Position numbers and translations under genes: made by a program
Notes under the pieces: generated by a model
Told to the model about the DNA's origin: nothing
Seen by the model: only the letters and a program-made list of their open reading frames with translations
The model's database searches: none
Shown: positions 22,741-33,559 of the stretch, one piece after another
Numbering within the stretch: position 1 is the stretch's first letter
How the letters are laid out: the number at the start of each line of letters is the position of its first letter
Assembly: GCA_963573385.1 (NCBI GenBank)
Contig: CAUYLG010039330.1
Span: 1 to 64,000, forward strand
Direction: 5' to 3'
DNA length: 64,000 nucleotides
Source: Cacajao melanocephalus
Lineage: Eukaryota; Chordata; Mammalia; Primates; Pitheciidae

Positions 22741-24648
22741 TCAACTGAAATTGCTTTGTAAGCTCTAACTCACCAGAAATTCAGGTGCAGATTATATAGT
22801 CATAATGTAATCATCATTTAGGTGTTGATTATGTTGTCCCAAAATGATCACTTGAATAATGTGGAACCAGTCTGGGTTGTAGAATGGTATGTGTAATATA
22901 ATCACTGACATTTACTTTAGTTTGTATGTATTATCATAATATATTACAATATTATGATAATATATAATAATATATTATGATAATATAAAATTACACTTGA
23001 ATGCTGGGGAAAAGTCCAGGGTTCTATGGGATGTTTATTAGTTAAGCCAGGGTTCTACAAAAATTGAAGATTTGTATGTATTTAAAATGAAATTTTCTAC
23101 CTGGTTCTGTTACTGTATAAATGGGGATGAAAAAACCCCCACTTTCTTCCAGAAATGACCTATCCACAAAAAAAAGAGGTATGGTAGGAGATAAAAATAA
23201 TTCTATGGATAGCAGTAAATCTTTGTGGAATATATTCTTAATCTTTTTATGAAAACATGGGACATGCTTCTAGTTGCTGATTAGCTCCATGCAGAAACTA
23301 CAAAGAGTGGTAAGTATTCATCTATTCTAATTAAAATTTAAATTGAAATCTGGGTTCTAATGAAGAGAAGCTTAGTGCTGGTCCTGTGGGATCTCTCCAA
23401 AAGGTAAGACAAAAAAATGCACAAAAGCAAAAAGAGATTTCACACACTCATTTTCTTCTCCTGTGTTTTATTTGAACATCAAATTTATATTTTTTATAGG
23501 AGTACGTCTTTCCCTGATGGAAGCCAGTCACTGTCCTTTTGACATGAACACTCTTAAAAATGTACCATATCCCAATAGAGCAGACCCAACTATATCATTG
23601 TGGACATGTTGGCATTATCCCTCTGACACCATGTCTTGGGGAAATGAGGTGACAGCTCAGCTCTACCTGAAAATAGATTCATTACTACCAATCTTGGGCA
23701 TGCGATCTGGCTCAGACAGGGTTCCATGTCAAAGGCTACCTCTGTGTTGAAAACAGAAAATGTTGAGTTGCTAAAGGATAATAAAGGAAGAATAGAACTT
23801 AAAACTCTTTATATGAATCTTGTTGAGCAACTTTAAAAATTAACTATGAATTTCAAATTATTTTACAATATCCCTTTAGGAGTTACTTGTTAAATATCAC
23901 ACACATGTATACACTCAGAGAATACATTTAAAGAGATGACTTATTCAAGGCATTGACAAAAATATTAACTGCATGAAATAAAGACATTTCAAAGGGATGT
24001 TGCCAAAATGGTGATTTCTTACTAAAGGCAATATTGTCACAAACATAAATATAGGAATTGAAAAAATTGAAAAATCCCTTATATCATCTTAAAATACTCA
24101 CGTTCACACCACTTCAAAAAAACCTGATTTCTGTAACACAATTGAATCAAATTCAACTATTTTTCTTAAACTATGAATTGCATTTATTGTTGAAACATCA
24201 CACTATAAACATGTCATTGCTCTGTCTTACAGAGTATTTCCTTCTATATTATCTGTATTTACTTTCTTGGGTTGATTGAGGAAGTAAAATCAATTCTTTA
24301 TTTAGGATTCCTTCTAAGTCAAGAACAAAGGCATTTCATCTGCAGGAAAATACTATAAAGGTGGAAAATACTATGCAGGAAGAAATGATTCTAGAAAGGT
24401 AAAAAACACTGTGATAGGGCATCTTCCCTGGCTGCAAGCATTCCATAGATGAAAGTTAGCAACTGTCTGTCGGATATGATGAGTGGCAGGGCTGCATACT
24501 AGAGAGAGAGCTCACAGCTAATATGTTGTGAACAATATGCAGCAGCTCCTGAACCTCCTTACCTTACTATGCAGAGAGGAAGCAGGGGAAGAGCATCTCC
24601 GCAGCAACACTTGAAGGAGGAGCCAGCTGAAAAAACAGCACACAAAAT
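22741..24648. other. Unassigned stretch containing an AT palindrome
   Basis: No repeat family recognised. Contains a perfect 17-bp inverted repeat at 22930-22984 listed separately. The plus-strand frame 23463-23750 contains a possible acceptor at 23498-23499 and donor at 23649-23650, but the peptide is not protein-like enough to call an exon. Confidence 0.45.
22930..22984. repeat. 17-bp inverted repeat in AT-rich DNA
   Basis: ATTATCATAATATATTA (22930-22946) and its exact complement at 22968-22984 with a 21-base spacer that itself contains another ATTATGATAAT, allowing alternative hairpins. Confidence 0.9.
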
Positions 24649-24967
24649 AACAAGGGCAGGCCGGGCATAGTGGCTCACGCCTGTAATCCCAGCACTTTGA
24701 GAGGCTGAGGCAGGTGGATCACGAGTTCAGGAGTTCAAGACCAGCCTGGCCAAGATGGTGAAACCCCATCTCTTCTAAAAATACAAAAATTAGTCAGGTG
24801 TGGGTGTGGTGGTGGGCACCTGTAATCCCAGGTACTCGGGAGGCTGAGGCAAGGAATTGCTTGAAGCCAGGATGCAGAGGTTGCAGTGCGCTGAGATGGC
24901 ACCATTGCACTCCAGCCTGGGAGACAGAGAGAGACTCCATCTCAAAAAAAAAAAAAAAACAAGGGCA
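24649..24967 (+). mobile_element. AluS, plus strand, with 10-bp TSD
   Basis: Complete Alu 24659-24957 bracketed by AACAAGGGCA at 24649-24658 and 24958-24967. A small expansion GTGTGGGTGTGGTGG is present between monomers. Confidence 0.95.
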
Positions 24968-25144
24968 GATCTGACACAGACTACCAGTGGAGTTTAAGTA
25001 AAATGTTCCAAAATTGTAATTTTTCCCTCCCGATTTAACTGTAAGACAGTCAACGTTGCTTAATGTCAATGCTGTTAATGAAGTTGTCAGGCTTGTCACT
25101 ATCATTGAATACCAACTTTACTAAAAAACTGGTGCTACAATTAC

Positions 25145-25259
25145 CTCCAGCTCTATACGATTAAATCCATCAAAGCATGCCCAGGCTTCAGACCGTGGCT
25201 GATCTTTGAAGAACGTCCCTGTGGTTTTGCAGTCTGCCCCATCATACAACTCAACACGC
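25145..25259 (-). CDS. Candidate internal protein-coding exon of an unrecognised gene
   Basis: Read on the minus strand, a 115-bp segment is flanked by a good acceptor (pyrimidine-rich CTTCCATCTTTCACCAG ending at plus 25260) and a good donor (GAG then GTAATT, GT at plus 25143-25144). After one base completing a split codon, 38 codons are open to the donor in phase 0. The peptide begins RVELYDGADC and ends FNRIELE; it is rich in aromatic and charged residues with Cys at codons 10 and 28, unlike the low-complexity frames elsewhere. No repeat family matches the interval. I infer a secreted or membrane-protein ectodomain exon from composition only; I do not recognise the gene. Flanking introns would exceed several kb. 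A second frame is also open for most of the exon, so the frame choice rests on composition. Confidence 0.65.
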
Positions 25260-25499
25260 CTGGTGAAAGATGGAAGCTTAAAACAATCATTGGAAAGATT
25301 TTATTTAGGACTTTCTCCTCCAAAAAGGGCCATGTGGAAATTCAAGAATTCTGATTCCCCATAAGAGAACCAGCGTCATCCATGGGATTTGTGGCACTTT
25401 TTGAGGCACTCCATGAATACTTTTCACAAATATCTGTCTTTCCTATTCAGCTACAAGTGAAATAAAATTCCATCATGTATTTTTTATTCATTAATCTAT
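25260..25499. other. Presumed intron next to the candidate exon
   Basis: No repeat recognised. The first 17 bases are the polypyrimidine/acceptor of the minus-strand exon. Confidence 0.4.
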
Positions 25500-25770
25500 T
25501 GCTTTGTTCTCTCAAGAAATATTTGAGTGTCTATGTCAATATTGGGCTAAGCATTGTAGATAATAAAAGGATAGATCTTCAAGACTGGAAATTCTAATGG
25601 GATCTAAAAGTGTGCATACATAGCTAACGTCCAAGACAGAAAGTGGTAAACACTGCAAGGACAAGAAAACATTATGGATTAGAATTAAGCTGGAAGGATA
25701 AGAGAAGGTTTGAGGCTGAGGTTGCATCTGAACTCGGCCTTTGAGAACGGATAGTATTTGAATATCATGG
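25500..25770 (-). mobile_element. L2 fragment (antisense)
   Basis: 'atatttgagtgtctatgtcaatattgggctaagcattgtagata', 'gactggaaattctaatggg', 'ggataagagaaggtttgaggctgaggttgcatctgaactcggcc' follow antisense L2. Confidence 0.65.
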
Positions 25771-26100
25771 GTACTTGCTCAGCTTTCTCCCTGGAACTTT
25801 CTGATCTTTACATGGCTGAGTCTGTCTTGATTTTTAGTTTGACTTCAAAATTATCCACTCAGAAATATCTTCCCTGGACACTCAATGAAATGACAGCTCC
25901 CCAATTCACTTTTCACCCCATCACCCTGTTTTATTGTATTCATAGCACTTACTACTCTCTGAAATTCCTGTTTATTTATTTACCTACTCTTTTTACTCAT
26001 TAGAGTAAAAGTTCTGTAAAAATAGATACTTTGTCCTGTAGATAGAATATTGACTGGCCCACAGCAAGTACTCAAAAAAATGCAGGGGAATGAATTGAAT
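25771..26100 (+). mobile_element. L2 3' region (sense)
   Basis: 'caccctgttttattgtattcatagcacttactactctctgaaattcctgtttatttatttacc', 'gagtaaaagttctgtaaaaatagatactttgtc', 'gcccacagcaagtactcaaaaaaatgcaggggaatgaattgaatga' is sense L2 through its 3' end. It is inserted within, or abuts, an oppositely oriented L2. Confidence 0.75.
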
Positions 26101-26470
26101 GAAAGGACGGAAAGGAGATTCCAGGTATGGGGAAGAATATACAAAATGGTGAGGAGGTGAGGTCACGTGGACATGTATAGGAAACAGTAAAACACATGTA
26201 AGCACATGGAGGGAAATGCATTCCAAAAGATCAATAGTGGCAAATTTTGAGAGTGTCAAATGCTGGTTTAAGACATTTGGACTTTTTTTTTTTTTTTTTT
26301 TTTTTGTAGAGTATGCAGCCACAGATTTCGGAATAGAAGACTCACTCAAAAGCAACATTAGAAAAGCTTGCCCTTTCAGCCGTGTCCAGTAAAAGGGAAA
26401 AGAAGCTGCAGTTTGGAAGATTAGGTAGGGAACTACTTCAGTGGTTTAGGTGGTGGTTGGTCCCAGTGTT
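26101..26470 (-). mobile_element. L2 fragment (antisense), with a 25-T tract
   Basis: 'gagattccaggtatggggaag' and 'ccagtaaaagggaaaagaagctgcagtttggaagattaggtagggaactacttcagtggtttaggtggtggt' are antisense L2 blocks, apparently the continuation of the L2 at 25500-25770. A run of about 25 T lies at 26283-26307; no Alu or L1 is attached to it. Confidence 0.55.
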
Positions 26471-27004
26471 GTGGGTTATTGTTGAGCTGATTAATAGTTT
26501 AGGTGGGAAGAAATGAGATTCATCCCTTTGATGAAAGACCATGGTACCATGAATAGTCCTCCACATCCGTGTGCATTAGTGTCTCCAATATCTCTCATTG
26601 GAACTGTTTAGATAAAAACTGTTCAAGGAATAGTATTCATTAACAAAAAAAAACTTGTGATGGGAATAAGGATAAAGGGAGGAAGGAAGGAAGATTCTAA
26701 GACCTTTAAGTCTTAGAGAGGGTTGGAAAGGCTTTACTTGGGCTGAGAAACATTCAGGTCCTGGGGCCTTAGGAGAGGAAGAGATGACCTTGAAAACAGC
26801 TTCACATTGTTTTTAGATCTGGCCCTGACATTAAGCTGAGAAAATCGAATTTGAGCTCTGGGATACTTTTCCATGTCTTGTTCATTCATTAGGACAAAGA
26901 AAATGTCATTCTACAGCATACTAGCACCCTTGTATCTACTGCTAAAGCACATCTTCTAAAACCTGGTTCTTATATTCTGGTTGTTCTTTAAGAATATTTT
27001 AATA
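26471..27004. other. Unassigned stretch
   Basis: Includes a purine-rich GGGAGGAAGGAAGGAAG near 26675; otherwise nothing recognised. Confidence 0.5.
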
Positions 27005-27650
27005 TGTAGCAGACTGCAGGTCTTGGAGCCAGACCAACTAGGTTAAAAAATCTGGCTCCCACTAAAAGCAAAGGACAAAAGATAGGCCCCTTGTCGGAAA
27101 TCTTGCCCAGTTTTCCTTTTGCAGTTGCCTCTGCTTCTCTTTCTTGGTATAAAGTGGACAGAATAATTAATCCACTTTGGCTTTAAAAGTGGAGCCTAAA
27201 TTGCCCTGGTCTCTAAGCATTTCATGTCAAAAGCTGAGCCTTTTTAATTCTTGAAAACCTGTTTTTATTTACCAGGATGCTCAGGTTTGTGGAAGTTATT
27301 CAAATTTTCTGGAGAGTGATTCTTTATCATTACAAGCATTGCCAATATATTTTTTCAGTGTATGACTTGACTTTTTCATTTTAAAATGGTATCTTTTGAG
27401 ATACAAAAATGTTAAATTTTAATGTAGTTGAATTGATTCATCTCCACTTTTGTAAAAAAAAAAAAAATCTGGCTCCACTCAGTTGTTGTCCTTGGACAAG
27501 TTCTCTAAATGCTCTATGCTTCAGTCTCCTTCTTTGCAAAATTATGATGACAGCGGTTTTACCAAGCACATGGAATGCTTTTGAGAAAAAGTGAGCTAAA
27601 ACAAAGTGCTCCAAGAACCTGGCAGAAAGAAAACACTCTGGAAATCTTAG
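27005..27650 (-). mobile_element. MIR interrupted by a retrocopy
   Basis: The left part (27005-27059, 'ctggagccagaccaactaggtt...tctggctcc') and the right part (27477-27650, 'ttgtccttggacaagttctctaaatgctctatgcttcagtctccttctttgcaaaattatgatgac...') join into a continuous antisense MIR when the insert at 27060-27461 and one target-site copy are removed. Confidence 0.85.
27045..27476 (+). pseudogene. LINE-1-mobilised retrocopy of an unidentified transcript
   Basis: A roughly 400-bp insert (27060-27461) ends in a poly(A) run (27454-27467) and is bracketed by a perfect 15-bp direct repeat, AAAAAATCTGGCTCC, at 27045-27059 and 27462-27476. The upstream junction GGTT/AAAAAA is a classic LINE-1 endonuclease site. 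These are hallmarks of L1-mediated retroposition. The insert is not Alu, L1 sense or SVA. Its last ~110 bases (27335-27445) resemble the antisense of an old L1M, implying the parent RNA ended inside an antisense L1M. No AATAAA is visible near the tail. The 61-codon frame at 27409-27594 runs out of the insert and is meaningless. Confidence 0.85.
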
Positions 27651-27689
27651 CTATTACTACTAATGTTAGTTATAATTGCTGATCCTCAT

Positions 27690-27765
27690 GGTGTTCCTAG
27701 CATCTAGCATTGTACTCAGCACGTGCTCATTAATATTAATGAATAAAGTATGGCTTTTATTTATG
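27690..27765 (+). mobile_element. L2 3' end
   Basis: 'gttcctagcatctagcattgtactcagcacgtgctcattaatattaatgaata' is the sense L2 3' terminus. Confidence 0.55.
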
Positions 27766-27904
27766 TGCTGGGGTTATAAAGAAATATCCTAGTGAGCCAT
27801 GTATTTGTCTGTCTCTATGATGTCAAGAGTCTACTTTGGATAGGAGAATAGCTCAAACCATTTTCCTATGAGCTTTTTTCCCAGAGGTGACGAGAGTTCA
27901 CCAG

Positions 27905-28200
27905 CCATATACTAGTTACTGTGTATTGAACACTCGTTGTGTACTAGGCATTTCTGTTTGACACAAATAGTTAATAAACAAGTAATATGTTCCAGGCACT
28001 GTTCTAGAACCTAGGGATGGAAAAGTGGAAAAAAATAATTTACCCTTAAAGAGGTAGTATATTATAATTTCATATAATCTTCACATAAGCAAGGAAGCAT
28101 TATCACTCCCTATTTATTGATACAAGTCTGAGGTACAGTCTAGCTAGTAATTGCTGAAAAATCATGTAACTCTTATGTGGTCGATGTGTGATTGATATTA
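27905..28200 (+). mobile_element. MIR with an embedded L2-like piece
   Basis: MIR start ('ctgtgtattgaacactcgttgtgtactaggc') to 27965, then an L2-like antisense block ('tatgttccaggcactgttctagaacctagggatgg...', 27985-28065), then MIR core ('tcttcacataagcaaggaagcattatcactccctatttattgatacaag') to 28200. Confidence 0.6.
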
Positions 28201-29654
28201 CTCTGAGACTAACTTCTAAGTGTATTCTTTATAATAAACTACACTGTTTCCTCAACATTTTGAACCTATAATATAGCAAGTATTTTCTTTTATTTTTATA
28301 AATGCCTATAGCTTATATTGGGTAAAAGCTACAATATTTAAAGTTCTGTCAAATTGACACTTGTGAAAAACATGTGATACAAACATGACTAAAGGGCTGA
28401 TCTAGATAGAATTCCAATAAGACATTTCTAAATACCTCTGGGAAAATGTTTTATCAATACACAGGCATTTTGGTATTGTTGAATACAAAAATCGTGTCAG
28501 CTTACTTTTGATTATGACTGAAAGTCTGTGCAAAGACACTTAAGCAAAAGAAAATCAAAAATATTTGTTCATGTAACTCAACCACTGGAGGGCTTGCTGG
28601 ATTCAGGAGTGTCTAGATCAGGTGTTCAAAGAATATAAACAGGACTTGTCTTATCTTCTGTATTTCTCTGCTTTGCTCAGTCAGAAAACTCTTCTTGTGA
28701 TTGACTTGTTATTTTAGCTCATAATCTCATAGAAATGAAAGCCTCTTTATTATGGCTCTGGGAAAGCTCTTGAAAAAGTCTCCCCTTGAACCAGCTTGGG
28801 TCATGTGTCTACCAGGTCTAGAGAGGATGGAGCACTTTGATTCCAAATCATGCATGTACTTGAACCTTATGGGCCATGCTGCATTTTTATGGAAAGCTAG
28901 ATATCTAGACATACACAAAAGGCATGCTATAAAAACCATGTATCCAATATAGCTAGGAAAGCTCAAAACACATGACAGAGAGCAAGAAATGGGTGACAAA
29001 AGGTCCAATGAAGTTCACCAAATGAAAGCCACAGTTCATCACTGGAATCAAAGATTAATGTGGCACTGTGGTAAATTTCAGTACACTGCCATTTTGTCAC
29101 AAGGTTTAAATTAGTCATCTGAAACTTAAAATGGAAAAATTTATGTAGGAGTAATATTTCATTGAAGTGATAAATAAATGCTGGGAATAATCCTTCAAAT
29201 GCAAACATATGCTCTATCTAGGTTAGGCCGTAAAACAGTTCTACTAGAGAACATTTTTTTGTGCAAGTTGCTAGAAACTTATTCACTTGTAAATTTTCAA
29301 TCTTCCCTAAAGCAAATCCTCTTCTTGTATAAATTTATGATCAAATTGAAGAACGCATCTGAGCGATAAATTTTATGCGTTCTCCATGCTTATGGATTTT
29401 TCCTTTATTTCCCTATTTTTCCATATCCTTCCATCTTTGCTTCAGTTTCTTCCACTCTCCTCTCCCACCTAATGTCAATGTATCTGTCAATAGCACTTGA
29501 TCTGCGTAAGACCCTGCCATTATGCAGGTATACATTGTGTTGAACAGGGCTAAAGAGTTGCCCTGAAAGACTTCCAATAAAAGGCCATAACAAAGTATGA
29601 TTTTGCTAGAGAATTGGTACCAGTTCTGATGACAAAGTTTGCTCACACATGCAG
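28201..29654. other. Unassigned stretch
   Basis: No repeat family recognised. Opposed short frames at 28727-29008 (-) and 28752-28952 (+) overlap each other and lack splice or domain evidence. The 127-codon minus frame at 29413-29796 runs through MIR and MLT1 remnants and is rejected. Confidence 0.45.
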
Positions 29655-29745
29655 TAGAGAAGAAAGGAAAAGAGCTAACAATTTCTGAGTATCTCCTATG
29701 TACTAAACGCTGTGCGAAGTAGATTTGCCTACATTTTCTTATTAA
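29655..29745 (+). mobile_element. MIR 5' fragment
   Basis: 'gagctaacaatttctgagtatctcctatgtactaaacgctgtgcgaag' is the sense MIR start. Confidence 0.7.
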
Positions 29746-29765
29746 AGTGCACCCTTTCCGCATCT

Positions 29766-29842
29766 GTGTTAGCTTGTTCAGGCTGTCTGTCAACAAACTC
29801 TAATAGACAGATGGCTTATAAACAACAGAACACTTTTATTTC
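29766..29842 (-). mobile_element. MLT1 LTR end fragment
   Basis: 'tgttagcttgttcaggctgtctgtcaacaaactctaatagacagatggcttataaacaacagaa' is the antisense 3' end of an MLT1 LTR; the rest is absent. Confidence 0.7.
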
Positions 29843-29899
29843 TCAAGCACGATTCAGTCACAAAATGTTAAATGAATAATGAAGAGCTATGCAAAGCAA

Positions 29900-30400
29900 A
29901 AATAGTTCCTATAATTACTTATTCATTCTTCCAGTAAAATAAGTTAATAAATATAATATGTCTAGATTAGATGACATTTGTAATGTTATACCATGAACTG
30001 TGGATACAAAAAAAAATCATTTCTCCAGGTTCCAACAATCTACTTAGGGGTGGAGGACATACACACGGAATAGTTAAGAAAAATGGAAAGCATTATGGTC
30101 ATTGCCTTAAAAGCTGGGAGAGAGGAAGATCAAGGTTGGCTGGTATGTCAACAGGGTCTGAATGAAAGAGATGGGTCCTGATGAAAAGTTAGGATTGGAG
30201 AATCAGAAGGGAGTGGGAAAGAACATGATCAATACTAGAATCAGAGACAGGAGATGAGTTAGCTGGAGTAAAGGGTTTGTGTATAAAAGTTAGAAACATG
30301 ATTGAGTTGATTTTATAGACCCATGAAGCCAAACTGAGAGTTTTGTACTTTATGCTATAGAAACAAGTCAGAAATTTTCCTGATATAAATGTGGTATAAA
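29900..30400 (-). mobile_element. L2 fragment (antisense)
   Basis: Follows antisense L2 order ('tctccaggttccaacaatctacttag', 'gatgaaaagttaggattggagaatcagaagggag', 'gattttatagacccatgaagccaaactgagagttttgtacttta'). Diverged. Confidence 0.55.
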
Positions 30401-30439
30401 AATATTGTTATTTTAGATAGGTGGAATCTTTCCCAAGTC

Positions 30440-30655
30440 TTTTGGAAAGACCTAGGTATTTCCTGTTCTGCGTTCCTACTGTAATTTTATATACCTCCAC
30501 TGAAGCATATAGTGATCATTTTACAATTGTTGGATCTGTATTCTTACCAATAGACTGTAACTTCCTTGGGTAAGGAAGGATGCAATTTTGTTTCATATCC
30601 CCAGTGCATGGTACATAGTGGGCATGCAATTAATTTGTTGAATGACCAACTGAAG
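30440..30655 (+). mobile_element. L2 3' region (sense)
   Basis: 'gaccaatagactgtaacttccttgggtaaggaagg' type segment and 'tatccccagtgcatggtacatagtgggcatgcaattaatttgttgaatga' are the sense L2 3' end. It lies back to back with the preceding antisense L2, as at 25.5-26.1 kb. Confidence 0.75.
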
Positions 30656-30846
30656 AAACTGGACAAAATCAGGATTACAGTTAATCATTCAAATAAATGC
30701 TTTGCAAACAGAATGAAAAATATTTTATAATGACTTTTATGTGGACTCTCATCAAATTTTGCTGCAAAATAATCAAAGCAACATTACGAAATCATTACAC
30801 TATGGAAGAGAATATATTTAAATGTCTTCATGTTGTCATGTTAAAT

Positions 30847-31156
30847 AAAATCTACCAGGCCAGCATGCTGGCTTATGTCTGCAATCCTAACAATTTGGAA
30901 GACCAAGGCAGGTGGATCTCCTGATCTCAGGAGTTTGAGACCAGCCTGGGCAACATGGTGAAACTCCATCTCTACAAAAAATACAAAAATTAGCTGGCCA
31001 TGGTGGCATGCACCTGTGGTGGTCCCACTGTTTGGGAGGCTGAGGTGGAAGGATCGCTTGAGCCTGTGGGGTGAAGGTTGCAGTGAGCACAGATCACACC
31101 ATTGCACTTCAGCCTGCATGATAGAGCAGGACCTTGTCAAAAAAAAAAAAATCTAC
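30847..31156 (+). mobile_element. AluJ, plus strand
   Basis: Diverged Alu at 30858-31150 ('gagaccagcctgggcaacatggtgaaactccatctctacaaaaaa' favours AluJb). TSD AAAATCTAC occurs at about 30847-30855 and 31148-31156. Confidence 0.93.
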
Positions 31157-33062
31157 TGAGAGATCAGATCCCCAGTACTGAGACTTTTAAGTGACTATTG
31201 GGATTGTAAGAGATTTTGCCTTTGTTTTACTTATCTGAATTTTTTAAGTTCTCTAAAAAATTATGAACATCTCTCAAGTGATAATAATGAATCCTGAAAG
31301 TATTATAAAATTGTTAAAGGGGCAATTTAGTGCATAGTCTATATTTTCTGAAATTGCCTTATCTATTAGGGCAAGATTCCAATTTTGGAGTTACACATGA
31401 GAACAAAACCATCTATTTGTGAAATGTGAAGATGAAAAACATGCTGAACTATCTATCCTTTATGACTATCAAGCTCCTTTACTTTACAATATGATTTTCA
31501 ATTATACTCTCAAGTGGCACTTTTATTTTATAATTTAAAATAGCATGCTTGATAATACATATACCTGGGAGTAGCTTTACTACATCATAGTCAATGGAAA
31601 TAAATCTTGCCTCTTTCCACTCTAGTGTACTTATCTTGCAAATCTCCATTAACCACATTGAGGCATTATGCATATGAGAAGTGGCATTTGTTTTTTTATT
31701 ACCACTTGGTTGAAGCTCACTCAGCTTTCCCCTGCATATTGGTTTCAGCAACACAACACATAAAATGGAACTTTTCCAAATCACATCCTATCTCTGTGTA
31801 AGTGTGGGCTTGCCTGTTGCTTACCCTGCAATTTCTCCTTGGCTTTCAAATGCCTGTCCTCTGGCCCCTGGTAGAGCAGCTCTGGGAGAATAGTATCCGT
31901 CCCATCAGCTTAGCGAACAGCTGGAGTTCCTCTGCAGACCTTTTGGTTGGTGGGCAACTGTGTGGACTCCAGTGACTCACATACTCATAATTATGTGCAC
32001 ACACGGGCTTCACATCCTGCATTTGTTTCTTCGCCTCCTGTAGTGCTTAAGTAATAAAGAGAGGACTTTTCTCCATTTTCTAAACCCAAAACAACCTGCT
32101 TGGCTCCAGCCTTTGTGAGTCCTATTGCAGGTTTCTATTTTCCTGTTCCTGCTGATCCCTCTGGCTTTCAACCAAGGTTTAACCATAACACTCCCATCAG
32201 AGTCCTTAAAGAATAAAGGTTTCCAGCACGAGTACACTATATTAATAAATGAAACCCAACCTTTTAAAAATTACACTGTCAGAAAAACCCATTAGGCTGT
32301 AAAAGTGTTGAAGTAAACATTAGATTTTAATATCTACTGCTGCTTAGATTTTTCTGAACTGAAAAATCCCCAGTGAGCACTTAAAACTTCATTACTCCAC
32401 TGAAAGGTTGTGAAAGGCTATTTAAAGGTTTTCAATTTTGTTGAAGTCTAGAGGTTATTACAACTGGAAAGAATACAAACCCTAATATTACAAGGAATGA
32501 AAGGAATGAAATTTATGTTCTCATCTTCCCTGCAGTTTAATCCAGGTCTATTAGATTCATTGGTAAAAATTAGGACAGGTTGAAAACTTTTCTACAGGTT
32601 TGATGAAAAATAATATTTGGACACGATGAAAAGTATTGCTGTCTGTATCACACTCAAAGAAATGGTTTATCTCCCAGTTCTCTGGTCAGAAGTCATTTCA
32701 AGATCAGCCTCTACTCGAAACTCCTTAAATCATTTCAAAAGTCAAGACAAAAACTTAGTGCAATGCTGTGCCAAAGAGCCGACATGAGAAACTGGACTTC
32801 CAACTCAAACTCACGAATACAAAACACTTGGTGATTATGTTCTGTTTCCATGATTTTTTAAATCTATATTTTTAATGGAAGAAATTTGTTTTCTTTTTAG
32901 TGTGCCAAACTTGGTATTGATATTATTTAATGAAGGAGTGTTAGATACTTTGAACAGCCCTCATTCTTATTTCAAAGACGCCCTTGACTTTTTCTCCACC
33001 CAGCATCTGCACATAGAGTGGCTTTGGGTTACTTAATATAATGTTATTGTCCGTATGTCCTT
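31157..33062. other. Unassigned stretch
   Basis: No repeat family recognised over 1.9 kb. A GC-richer patch at 31800-32240 contains a possible minus-strand pseudo-exon (31825-31908; donor GG/GTAAGC) that I rejected. No supported gene. Confidence 0.45.
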
Positions 33063-33150
33063 TCATCTATCTATCTACCTACCTATCAATCATATATCTA
33101 TTATCTATCATCTATCATCTATCTATCATCTCTCTGTCATCTATCATGTC
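33063..33150 (+). repeat. (TCTA)n / (ATCT)n tetranucleotide microsatellite
   Basis: Interrupted TCTA/TATC/CATC units over about 88 bp. Confidence 0.92.
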
Positions 33151-33219
33151 TAGTGCTGTGCTGCACAATAGAGTCATAAGAAGATTACAGACTATTGTGA
33201 GGTAGATAATTTAACAAAT

Positions 33220-33540
33220 TATAGCATAGGATGAAGTGAAGAGTGTCATTCTGGAGGCGTACTCAAGGAGCAATGAGCTCTCAGAGGAAGAGCCTCGCCT
33301 CCTTGTCTGTTAGGAAGGTTTCTTTGAGAAGGACATATTCAAGCTGGATTTCAAAGGATGAGTCGTGGAGGGAATGGGACAAAGGGAGTGTCACAAAAGA
33401 AATTTTATACTTACAAATGCACAGCAGCATGTAAGAGCACAGCATCTAATTCAGGATGGCTTGGCGTAGAGGCTTGGCATGAGTCTGAAAAAAGAGTCTG
33501 GGATGAATGGTGAAGGACTGCTGTTGAGGGATGTATTCAG
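33220..33540 (-). mobile_element. Probable L2 fragment (antisense)
   Basis: 'gttaggaaggtttctttgagaaggacatattcaagctggatttcaaaggatgagt' is the antisense L2 'gaagg-ctt-gaggaggt-ac-ttgagctgag-cttgaaggatga' block. Confidence 0.6.
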
Positions 33541-33559
33541 TTTGGTTAGGGAGTTTTAC

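Noticed and set aside
23500..23648. Plus-strand segment with acceptor (TTTTTTATAG) and donor-like GAG/GTGACA, open frame
   Set aside because: Peptide is not recognisable, strand is opposite to the better exon, and the donor is weak.
26283..26307. Poly(T) run as the tail of a minus-strand Alu or L1
   Set aside because: No Alu or L1 body adjoins it on the right; it is a bare T tract inside L2-derived sequence.
29413..29796. 127-codon minus-strand frame
   Set aside because: Runs through MIR and MLT1 LTR remnants, has no splice context and a low-information sequence.
31825..31908. Possible second minus-strand exon (84 bp, donor GG/GTAAGC, peptide with PELLYQGPEDRHLKAKEKL)
   Set aside because: The acceptor (TTCGCTAAG) is poor, the end phase does not fit the exon at 25145-25259, and 28 open codons are within chance. 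Kept only as a note; a homology search would settle it.
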